23,789 nucleotides of DNA. Origin: Phallusia fumigata (lineage: Eukaryota > Chordata > Ascidiacea > Phlebobranchia > Ascidiidae). A program made the position numbers and the translations under genes. Below are positions 1-12,100 of the stretch, one piece after another. The first letter of the stretch is position 1. Every line of letters begins with the position of its first letter. The stretch spans positions 1-23,789 of the forward strand of contig QXVZ01001041.1 in assembly GCA_008931825.1 (NCBI GenBank), in the 5' to 3' direction. Under the pieces are notes generated by a model. That model was given only the letters and a program-made list of their open reading frames with translations. It was not told where the DNA came from and did no database searches.

Positions 1-50
1 AAAGTTCTGCTTGTCTTAATGTCAACATGTTTTGCCTTCGAAACTTTTAG

Positions 51-178
51 ACTCTCCAGATGCAGAAAAAATCGACCCATCCAAGCTGCAAAATGAAGTT
101 GATGAATTTGTGGAGCCAAAACGTATTCTGGACAGTTACTGTTTCTCTGAAACTTTTAAGAAAACTGTCCTGCTGCAG
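51..178 (+). CDS. SPAG17: SPAG17 exon 1 of window
   Basis: The acceptor is AACTTTTAG and the donor is CAG/GTAAAG. The exon enters mid-codon and leaves in phase 0. It encodes an acidic segment ending KKTVLLQ, which reads straight into VLEEARQTYPC of the next exon. Confidence 0.85.
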
Positions 179-3100
179 GTAAAGCTAGTTGCAAAGGATC
201 TGTCCCTGCTAAACATTAAGACACCAAATAATGTTTTGCATAAACTATAAACTGTTGCTACCGGCATTGTAAAAACTCATGAAGATGCTTCTGGCAAATG
301 TATTTTTGCATGCCAATTTGGCAGAAGAGTCTTCATACGTTTATTAACTATTGCAGATGCTAAGTCAAGTCAAGGGCGCTGGAACTGGGTACTTAGCATC
401 ATAGTTTTAGATGCTTGGTTCTTGGCGAATCATCACATGATGATGTCAAATGTTAAAACAGACATGTATTCCATGTAAATAGCAAGTTTTATCATCCAAA
501 CTCTCCTAAATCTATGAACATTTTAGTTTTCAAGGATAAAAATATTGTGATTGTTCAAATGTTGTGTCATATATGAATAACATGATGCACCGGGTGCACT
601 GCGAAACAAAATGCTGGTGGCATTGGCCCAACCCTATAAGTTACTGTAAACATTTGTATACATTTTGTGCATGTGGTTTTGTATTTAGATCATTTATACT
701 GTAATAGTTTTTGCAAAATCTCCATGTACATGTAAAATTTAGCGATGTGTTTGTTAGAGGTGAAGTTTATATGCCTGTTTTTAGGTTTTGGAAGAAGCTC
801 GTCAAACCTATCCATGCATGGACACGTACTATCATAAGCGTGACAATTCGTGTTTGGTCGTCTTCCACAATCCGATGACTGAAGATCTCAAGGGCACCAT
901 CCAGTGGGAGGCGAGTTTGCATTCCGATGTCGGATTCAGGTTTGTACTAACAGCTGATTTTGGCCTTTTATTGCTAATTGTTTGGTGTATGGCAGTGTTT
1001 CTCAAACTTTTTTAGCCCAAGGACACCTTTACCTTCAATTTTTTTTCCGAGGACCACCAAACAGAATACCATTGTAACATGCTCTCAAAACAGGCAATTT
1101 TATAAACCAGTGCCTAGTTTAAGTCATCTTTTTCTTGGACCACTATGAGGGGATGGTGGGCCACTAGTGTGTGGTAGTTAGGCCCCCATGCTAAGTCCCA
1201 ACAACCAACACACACTAGTTTGTAAACTAAATTTATTATTTTTAAATATATTTTTCCTATTTTTGTAGGTTTAAACTCTTGCAATAAGAAGAAAGATTTA
1301 AACAGAAGGCTATTAATCTTTAACTTTTGGGTGTTGACTTTGAGTTTTCTTATATTCTTTAAAAGAAACTACCTTGAACACGTTGCTGGGCCAATTGAAA
1401 GCTGGACCAAGGTCGAAGAGGACAAATATCAAGCCGACTTAGTTGCCATGGAGATGGAGAGAGCAAAGCAAGTTGCCGATGCACTCGCAGCTGGGGAAAG
1501 TACCCCACCACCTACAGCCAAAAGGCCAAGATCAAAGAGTCCAAAGAAAGGAAGTATGCAATTCAACTTGTTCTTTGCTTTCAATTACATTAGCGAAAAG
1601 CTTTTTGTATTGTGCAAAAGTACATCCCTAGAAGATTACATAGTATATGTTGTTTTAGGCGTAGTANTCGGATTCAGGTTTGTACTAACAGCTGATTTTT
1701 GCCTTTTATTGCTAATTGTTTGGTGTATGGCAGTGTTTCTCAAACTGTTTTTGCCCAAGAACCACTTTACCTTTGATTTTTTTCCGAGGACCACCAAACA
1801 GAATTCCATTGTAACAGACGATTTTATAAACCAGTGCCAAGTTTAAGTCATCTTTTTCTTGGACCACTATGAGGGGATGGGGGACCACTGTTGAGAATAA
1901 CTGGTGTGTGGTAGTTAGGCCCCCATGCTAAGTCCCAACAATCAACACACACTAGTTTGTAAACTAAATTTATTATTTTTAAATATATTTTCTGTATTTT
2001 TTAGGGTTTAAACTCTAGCAATATGAAGAAAGATTTAAACAGAAGCCTCTTTAACTTGGAGGTTTTGGGGCTTGTCATTGTAAAAACTACAGTGTGATTG
2101 TGGTGTTTTTTTGGTGACCAACTAGTTTGGTGCATTAGGTTGTCAGTAGATTTTATGACATTTTGGTCACCAATATGTTTTGTGTATTTGGTGTGTAAAT
2201 ACTTTTTGTTTTGTGCATCAGGTGCGAAGCTGTATGATTTAGTTGAATTTGACTTAGCCATAGAGTTTTCATATATTTCTTAAAGGAACTACCTTGAACA
2301 CGTTGCTGGACCAATTGAAAGTTGGACCAAGGTCGAAGAGGACAAATATCAAGCCGACTTGGTTGCCATGGAGATGGAGAGAGCAAAACAAGTTGCCGAC
2401 GCACTTGCAGCAGGGGAAAGTACTCCACCACCTACAGCCAAAAGGCCAAGATCTAAGAGTCCAAAAAAAGGAAGTATGCAATTCAACTTGTTCATTGCTT
2501 TGAATTACATTAGCAAAAAGCTTTTTGTATCGCGCAAAAGTACACCCCTAGAAAATTACATAGTATATGTTGTTTTAGGCGTAGTATATTTTTTGTGCTT
2601 GTCACTTGCTAAGCATGTTTAGCCAAATTTTAGTCCATTCTCTATGTTTGTAATACTGCCACAGAAGCTTCACATGTATTTTGTATGAAGGGATTTGATT
2701 TTAATTGTTCAAAATTTTGCCGTGTAATGTGACAAGGATTTGCCTCAACCATTGCCTAAGTTGGTTGTCACGAAAATTCACAAAATTCATACATATCTAA
2801 TCCGAAAAAATACCATTGATTGATTAAGGTCGTCGGGGCAGTGCTTCAAGGTCATCAAGTAAGATTGGAGGCAGTGACGAAACCCAGCAGTTCAGCTCTC
2901 CGTTTATTTATCCGGGAAGTTTGAAAGCTGAAACTGAAGTCCAAAACAAACAGAAGGAAGAAGAGGAGAAGCTGAAACGGGAGAAGGAATCGAAACAATC
3001 GCAGAGAAACAAATCTGCTGAGAGAGGGAAACAAGCAAAGTCTGCTGCGAGTAAAACTTCACAGGATGGGAAGAGACCTGGTGGGTAATCGGAATTATTT

Positions 3101-6100
3101 CTGCCTGTTTAAAATCTGTAACTTTTTTTAACATGATAAAATGTTGTTGTACATGAAAAGCATTGTGTGAAGTGCCTTGAAGATAAAGAGTGATCACTTA
3201 TAAATGTGGTTTGTTTCATTTTTATCCTCGTCTGAATGTGTCATGCTCATAATAAGTTCACTATCGAGATAATTGTGTTGAAGGTCCAATTTTGATTCGA
3301 TTTTTTTGGTGACTTCAATTTTGGTCAACTTTTGGGGTTTTAAATGGTTGAAACAGTGACGCCTAGGTTTCTTATCAAGAAAAGATTTCGAAACCACAAC
3401 CTTGCAACCATAAGATTGTTGTGAGAACCTCAATGCCATTTTGACAGCAAGCAATTTAGGCATAATTTTTACCTAAACATCCAATTAGGTTTTACTTTTA
3501 TGTCGTATATTTAGGGCAATCAGAAAAGATGTTATTTTAACATTTTTTTGAATCTCATTCTTAAAGGGTCTGGCAAACGGCCAAAGTCTGGTCGAAAATC
3601 CAAGTCAAGGTCGCGATCAAGGTCAAGCAGTAAAGAGCGTGATGTAAAACCAGAAACATCACAAGAGACACCTAAGGAACCTCAGTTGCCATTTACAGGG
3701 TAAAGACTTTATCTGAATTTCTTTGTTTCAGCAAGATTTTTATTTTTTCTGCAAATCTGTGGAGCCTTTTTTGGCCAATACAATGGTTTGGATTTTTATT
3801 TGATTTCTGTCTGTAAAATGTAGGCAAAAATTGCAGAGATTATGTGGAAACACATTGAGTAAATGTTGCATACAGATATGATGTTGGCAACAATCTAATA
3901 AACATCAGAGGCAACGCATCATTTCTCTACCCATGTGATGGAGGAACAATCAAAAGTGAACGAATTCATTATGAGCAAGGTGAGCTTACAAGCAAGGATT
4001 TTACATTGATATGTTGTTGAGTCATAAAGTTATTTAATTTTACTGGTTAACAGTGGAAATTCCTCCATAACTGCCAGGTTTACTGTATGTCAATAAACTA
4101 TTTAACATACATTTATTAGGGCCTTTTAGTTTTAAAACCTTTAGTTCTTCATGCCCTTCTTAACATTCTCAGTAAAAAACAGTACTTGTGTGAAATATTT
4201 TCTAAATTTCGGCAAACGCTGTTTCCATCGACTCTGTTTCTTTTTCACACACAAGTGTTTTCCATTTTCAGGTCAAGTGTCGGTAAAGACATCAATGTAC
4301 AAAGACGGCCATGTTTTTGTTCTGCACATCATCGACCCCAAGGATCTTTCGGGAGAATCTGAGTTGGATGAATTACTCAGGGAACCATCTCATGAGAAAC
4401 TGGATGAGCAGCTTGAAAAGGCAGAAACTGAAGCGCCAGAGAAAGGTACAATAACAAATAAAGTATAAGGATAGATTATTGAGTCCTGGTTTAAAAGTGC
4501 GGCCTTTTCTTATTTCGAAAGATGACATTGGCGATAGTTAAAAGGGTGTTGAAATTACTGTTTTTTTTGTTGTTGAGAGCTTAGTTTTAAAAAATCAGCT
4601 CGCTAAAATGTTAACTGTTGTTTCAGTTTTATCTACAGTAGAAAATATTGTTGTGTAGTTTTTGTACATTAAAATTGTTTCTTATGCGATTAAATTTTTT
4701 TTAGTTAAACTTGTAGGTAAATTGATTTACGATAAAAAAAACTAAATAATTACACATCTAACAATGATTTAACACTTAAATAAAGTTAATATAACATGCC
4801 AAAAAATGATCTGTTGCAGTTTATCAATTTTATCAGTTTGTTTGCAAATTCAATAGTTTTTTTTTTGAGTAGTAGAAGTTTGTTCGCCATGTTTTTCTGC
4901 TTTGTTACATCGCAACTGTTCTTTGTTTAGCTCCAGACTCAGATCGGCCGACTAGCGCTGAGTTGCTGCAAGGCAAGAAGGAAACCGATCATGTTCAAGG
5001 TCAAAGTTTGTTCGGGTCATGGTCGGCTACACTTTGTGATGGGATGAATCTGTCTTTCAGTGGATACGGACCCGATGGAATCTGCAAAGCTGCAAGTATG
5101 TGTCGAAGTAATGTTATTATTAAATCTCTGCTGCTCTCTGGTGGTGAGATATTAAAGTTTATCAACAGTGCTAAAAGTGTTATTCTGTTTCAATATTCTG
5201 TTTATTACAAAAATATATGAATCATGATGTGAAAAGTAGCTTGCCTGCTGTGGTTGTCAATTTACAACAAATAAATGATTTATATTTCAATGTTTTAAGC
5301 ACAATCTGCTGAAGCTTTTAAAATTAGATGAAAACCTATTGTATAGTGACGATGGGTCAAAGTAGAATGTGTTCTGCACTTGGCAGTATTGTGTGCATGG
5401 TGGAGCATTCCCTTGGTTTTTATGGCATTGCACTTTTATAATGTAACAATAAGCACCCTATGTTCACATTTACTTATCATTTTAAGATATATTGCAGTGT
5501 TCTCAAAACCAATGCACTACTTTAATGATCATTCCCACACAAATAATGATGACGCTTAATACCAAGTTCTGTTTTGCCTCTGCACATCCGTATGTTAGGT
5601 CATAATAACGTGACACAGCACCAAGTATATACTGCTTTGGCTGTATGAAAAAATGCTTTAAATTTTTACATTTCTGACAGCTCGCGCCAACATGAAGCTC
5701 ATGAAGCTGCTTGGGGAAATCCCCCCAGCAAACACCCCTACCCCAGTGCCCCCCGGCATGGAGACCCCAAAGAAGGGCAAGAGATCACCCCGATCCAAGT
5801 CACCCAGAGGCAAAAGTCCGAAAGGGGGAAAGAAGAAAGGTGATGCTGCTGAAAAGGAGGCCGAGGCCCAGAAACTGGAGGAACTGAAGGCACAAGTAAG
5901 TTGAGAGACAAAAGTTGGAATCCAGCATTTTCTATGTTTCAACAAAAATGTTTTACATACAAGCAGTGGCATCTCATCATTCATCATTTTATCATTGATG
6001 ATAAAAACTTCAGTTTGTGTTTAATTGTTGCAAAGATTTTAACATTGCTCAAGAATTTTATCCGGTTACTCCACTTTTTTCTCCAGGAGGAGCTTGAAAG

Positions 6101-9100
6101 AAAGTTACAGGAGGCTGAAGAGGCAGCAGAAGCTGAGAGGAAGAGACAAAGAATGCCGGCATTCCAACAACTTTATGTTTCATGCCCTGATGGTTTGAAC
6201 GTCAGATATCAGCTTGACCCAACTTCTGCAGGTAAACTCTTTAATGAGCTGCCAACATTTTGTTACTCTTATTTCTAAGGGAACTTTTTCAACCAATATA
6301 TTGATGATTAGCTGCTTAAGAAGAATGCAACAGTATTTATTTTTTATCCTGACCTTGCCTTAATCATAGTTTTTTTCTAAATAATTGTTGTTTTTTTCTG
6401 CATTCTGCAGCGAAATATCAAACAAATCTGTCTTGTAAACATAAAACTTAAATTAACAGGTTTTGCAGAGACAGCTTTTATTGCAAACCCAAATAGAAAA
6501 TTCCCAACTTCTGAGTCACAAAAAATGCTACAATTTGAAAAAGTAAATTTCACTTTAAAAAACCTCCATAACATTCATTTCACATCTCACTGCAATTTTA
6601 GAAACAGAACAAACTGAAACATAATACTTAAAAACAGGCACAACGTCACAAGCAGAGCATTTAACCAAGTGACATTGCCCTTATTATTATCATCACCGTT
6701 GTCCTTTACTTGGCTATGTCGAACATGGACATCAGTGCAATCAAATGCTTTTAAAACATCGACTGCATTTTCCCCAATATACTTCTCAGGGGCTGAGCAA
6801 TGCATTGTATCAAGGAGAACGTTTCTGCCATTTTCAAGTGATTCTATGTAACCAAGTGTGTTACAGAGGGTTGTAATGTCGCAAGACCAGCGATTTTGGG
6901 CCAAAAATATGTGAGCCAGGCTTGGAAGGTGTTTGACAAACCTTCCGTCTAGAGTTGTAAGATGGTTGCTACTCAGATCCAGTGTACGTAGCATAGGAAA
7001 GTTGTTAAAGGTTGTAGAATCGATGTGGTGAATCCGGTTTCCTTGCAAGTAAAGCAGTTTTAGGGTCTTTTGCACATGCTTGAATGTGTGACGATGTAGT
7101 TTCTGCAACTGGTGTAAAAAATGGGTTCAACATAAATAAGGTACAAAGAGTCAATGAAAAAAAAGTATTTTTGAGTATTTAGGTAAGCTTAACTTTAGGA
7201 AATTAAGTAAAACAGTTTTGTATGCCTAAATGAAGACCGTAAATTCCAAAGCATTCGAAAGCATGCTTTACCAGAAAGCATGCTTTTGTAGTTAAAATTT
7301 GTGTGGTTTAAATGCATTATAGGTCTTTTTCTTTAAGCGTTGATTACTCTGATCGACTTTCCAAAAACATTGACTAAAAATGTGCCAACTCAAATAGTTG
7401 GATCATGTTGTGTGCAAGTAATCTATAATGTTACCTGATTGTCATCAAGATAAATTCTTTTGACAGCTTTGAGTCCTTGAAATGTTTCAAAACTTACAGC
7501 TTGAATTTTGTTCGAACTGAGAAACAATGAATGCAAATGGACTAGTCCATGAAATGCTCCATCCTCTATTATTCTGATGTTGTTAGCTGATAGTTGAAGG
7601 GCAGTGGCTGCTTTGCTGAAACAAAAATACTTGGGTATTATATTTTTAAAGCTTTACTTGACAAACAAAGGAAAAAAATTTATGCATAAACACACACAAA
7701 AATTTTCAATTAATCATACAATACATCAAAACACACAAAAATATGTATATTTTGATTTCATGTAGTGTATAAACGTTTCTGAAATTTCCAAAGAAATATA
7801 CTCTGGCATAATATGCCATCATTTTTTTGCATTTTGTGGCAATAGAACAACGCTTAATATATTACATGTGCGCAAGTGGTGAATACTACTTACAAGTGTG
7901 GAAGTCGAAACTGATTTCTCTTCAATGTTGTTATTTTGTTGTAAGCAAAATCAAGATACTTGAAGTTCTCATGTGATGGAAATTTCCCAATAGCTGTTAA
8001 ACTTTTGTTAAAGCACTTGAGCTAAAAGTAAAAGCTTTTTTATGATGAACCCAAATTGCAATATCCAAATGAAAAGTATTCTATTAATCATATTTTTGAC
8101 AAAACTTTTTTAAAACTAAAATATTTTAGCAAGTATGATGTTTTGCTCATCAATGTAAACTTGAAATACTCTACTAATCATGAAGGCCAGGTTACATATT
8201 CAACTTTTAATGTGAAATTGGGAAGTGATTTTTAAAACCACCAGCTTTCATACCAACTTACTTTTATCTTTAGGTTTCTAATTATAAAGTCACAACTGCA
8301 ATTCAGAATAGCTCAAATTGTTTTTGATATATTGACTCATTTATATACTCCATACAAGCTATTCTTATCTTTAATGTTGCACTTACATCATGTCGGTAAC
8401 ACTGGCATGGACAAGACAGTGCTTCACAGTGAAACGAACAATCAGCACTGCTACTTTGAATCAAAAAACACAACAAAACCAGCCCTAACACAAAATTTCT
8501 CATGACACCCGGCATCTTCATTTTTTACCACAACATATCTACATGAAACAAATTCTATCGTTTTGAACCCAAAAGTTCCACTGACATTCCTTTTGCTTGT
8601 AATACAAGCTCTCACCCATCCTCGATGACTCACCTCAAGTTTTTTTGTTGTTACTGCCCCGTTCTCGGGGAGAAAGTTTGCTTTGCTTGCCCAGCTGCTT
8701 ATGTAAACACTTGTTGGGTATGAAGGGGCATCTTTGTTGTAAATGGGGACTCGGACACAAGGCACGCCTGCTCGACCAGTGACTGTTGTCATCACAACAA
8801 CCACAGACAAAAAACTTTACATTTTTTTATTCGGTTTTGTGTAATCTCAAGATGACCAAAGTAATCTCAATAGTTAAATGAAAATTGTTTTTATATTTTT
8901 AAAAATAATGTTTTTAATATTTTTAAAACAAAACAATTCTTTTGATCAGTGATAATGTTTTATTTTGCATGCAAACATTTGTAGAAAATGTTTTATTTGC
9001 AATAACAGGGTATTATGTTTTCCTAAAATGTGGTTTAAATTTCTGGGTACAAAAACATGTTTAAATCTTCTATTCACATTTAATTATTTTAGAGAATGTT

Positions 9101-12100
9101 AAAAGTATTTTGAAAAGACTTAAGTTTAAGAGTTGAATTTTGAGTTGAATACAGTCATCTGCTTGTGGGAATATATCATTTTACTTCAGAACTATCAAAT
9201 TTTCCAAGTCACATGAAACTTAATCTTGGGAATGGCCACCACTCCAACAAAAGCCTGTATTACATGCTGGTCTGCCATCTCAAGTGGTTTTCAAGTAATT
9301 CTTAACAGAGTCTGTCATTTTAAGGCACTTGTTAAAGTGGTTTTGTGTCAACACACAAAAGTAGATTACAACAATTGATTAGCTAAAAAATAACAAGTTC
9401 CCTCAACAACAGGTGGGGTTTAGATTTTTTGGAATCTGTGTGGGTTGATTGTGATTTTTGTCAGAATATATCAATCTACATGTACTACACTCTTTTCTCC
9501 GAGTGCAGATGGTTTTATAAGCCCCTTTTGGTTCCACTAAAGTTTTTTTTTAGGTTTTGTGATTTTCATAATGCTATTTGTGAGTTTCCAATTGTCCATA
9601 CATAACATTTGTTGTACTAATATAATTGCAGCCCATATCCGTTGTTTGTCCCTCCATGATTTTTTTTGTGCATCTGATTGCTTTAACTTTGCACAGCTAT
9701 TTCTGACTAGATGACTGTACAGATGCTATTGTGTTTTGTGAATGCTAAAGCAAAAATTTTCTGGTAATTTAAACATTAAGTATTGTATTGTTACTGAACT
9801 ACGAATCTGTAATTTGTCATTTTTATTTCGAAATCCAACACATCAAAAACACAAACCAACAATAATTTACACAGTGTAAGTTGCATAAGCTTGTCTGCGC
9901 ACAGCTTGTTGCCGTTCCCTTGTATTTACCACATTTTCAAGAAGTCTCAGAAGCCCATTGTGTTTACTTTGCTTGTCACTGTTTTGCAAGGTTGGTTTCT
10001 GTTTTGGAGGGGGCTTCTTGTTTGCAGTTTTACAAGGTGACAGAAACAATTTCTCTTGGTTTCGAGATATAGTCCGAATTTGTGGTTGCTTTTTTGGCAC
10101 CTTGGCTGCACTGTTCTTTGCATATTCCTTAATATTATTCTGTCGGCCGTGTCTGGGCCTGTGTCGTGATGGTTTTGTTTTTTGTACAGCAGTAACCCTA
10201 TTCCTATGATATCTATTGTTTCGTGAGGTGTCTCTATCCCACGCTTGCCTTCTTTGCATGGCGGCATCCATCAACTCAGGGTTAATAGTCGATGTGTGTT
10301 GTGGCATTGCGGGTCCTGTGGTTATAATACCTCTGGTGCATAAGATGCCAAACAATGCAATGCATAATATAAGGGTCACAACTACACCGCCCTGCACAGC
10401 AGACACCAAACCAGCTATATACTCCTGTCTTGTTATATGGTCTTCATTTATGTCAACGTCCGTTTCCCCTTCTTTCTTGTCTTTGCTGGCAGGTGTTGTG
10501 TTGGGCTTTGGTCTTGGCCTTGGCCTTGGCCTTGGCCTTGGTCTTGGTCTTTTAGGGACCGGGTTTCTTACTTTCTTTGTGTTGTGAAAAAAGAATGGTG
10601 TTTTCTCTGTGTCTCCTGATCCTGGCTGTGTGGTGACAATTGCATCAAGATCTGAAATTGTTTGCCCATTTGTTGTGATAGCCAACGTGTTGTAATGTGT
10701 GGTAAGATCAGGTGATGTTGTTGGATTGTCAGTTTCTGAAGTAGCAGAACTTGCTTTGCTTGTGTCTGTTGGTGACTCTGTAGCATTCAGTGTCTCGTTT
10801 TGGATGTAGAAAGTGTGACGAATGGTGATTTTGCTGTAGTACCCTGGTTTTGTGTTTCCTTTAACTTTGTTTAAGACATTTTCGAGTCCAGGTTTTTCTG
10901 GGGGCAACTTGCTTATGAATGGCTGCTCCTGCAGTGGTGGCTTTAAATTGTTGACCTCTGGATAACACAAAAACATGATTTGTGCATAAACAATAAATGA
11001 TAAACAAGTAATTAGACTAAATGTTCTTGGGTTTTGTAAAAGCACTTGTCAAACACATGTAGATTCAATTGAATAGCATCACATTTTTAAATCATTATGC
11101 TCCACTGGTGACTATAAAAACAACATTTAAATGTATATCTAGACAAAAAATAGACAAAAATACAAAATCAATTTCAAAATAAATAAATTAAAGGATGAAA
11201 CATTATAACACTTCTTTACTGAATTTTATTACTTACTTTCTTCAACTGATCGAACTTTCCTTATTCCCTTTTCTTCATGAAGAAACTTGTTTTCCAAAAC
11301 AGAAAATGAATTCTTTGGAAAATCAATGTTGTGGACAGATTTTGACTGAATGAGCTCAAACAGAACTGTGATTAAGATTCCAAAACAAATTTTCTTGTGC
11401 ATGCCGCCTACCCATTGGCTTTCCCAATGTTTTCATGTTTTTTTCCTTGACCTGAGTAAGTAAACACAGTTGCAGGATAGCTTTTGCACGAGAAAGTAGA
11501 AATTTGGTGTTGCTTAGTTTTTGCTGCCTAACTTTTTTTGTTTTTTATTAAATGTAATTCGACTCAAGTTTTCTACGTGCTAAATACTCTGTATGAGAAC
11601 ACTTCAATTTTTTGGTATGAAACCTTAAACTGGTTTAAATGTATAATAGTAAATATCTTAATTTTATATTGCCACTCTCTCAAATATCTAGCTTTCTTGA
11701 TTAAATGCAAAATTAAAACCTTTTTCCGCCTTAAAATTTGGCACAACTACATATCAACATGCAAAAACACAAAAAAAGTGTTCTTTCAATTCCAAAAACA
11801 TTTTCTTTGATCATCTCATCCATGACTAATCTCACCAGTTTAGTGTAGTTTCTTAGTGTTTCAAGTTGTGCTTGAATTCAAGAAACCACGGCACACTTCA
11901 GCACTCCAGCAGGGTTTCTTAGCTTTGATTTTAATTTGGTGCAGAGGTTCTTGAACGTTTGACTGGTCCTCCAAGAAATCAATACCCTTGAAACAGGATG
12001 TGAAGTGTGTGAGATGCCACACAGACCCCTTATTTGGCTTCCAAATGAATTCACATTTAAATCTTGAGTATTTTTACTATGTGGGTGATGTAATTACCCC

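Larger units (their letters stand above)
930..2586. repeat. Tandem assembly duplication with an N at 1667
   Basis: 930-1666 and 1668-2586 are two versions of one region: the end of SPAG17 exon 2, intron, exon 3, and following intron. They differ by substitutions, small indels and one insertion of roughly 180 bases around 2070-2250. The copy boundaries fall exactly at the N. Two alleles laid end to end is the simplest reading. Confidence 0.88.

Noticed and set aside
1366-2473. Mutually exclusive exon pair in SPAG17
   Set aside because: The frame would allow mutual exclusion, but the proteins are identical, the differences are all silent, and an N with repeated exon-2 end lies between them. 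An assembly artefact explains it better.
3194-3463. 89-codon minus-strand open frame
   Set aside because: It coincides with an old SINE copy and shows no coding character.
9881-10619. Plus-strand open frames opposite the RP-repeat gene
   Set aside because: They are shadows of the long minus-strand exon, with Leu/Gly runs coming from the hexanucleotide repeat.
11538-11810. 90-codon plus-strand open frame
   Set aside because: Its Phe/Lys/Asn-rich composition follows from AT-rich DNA, and it lacks domains or splice context.
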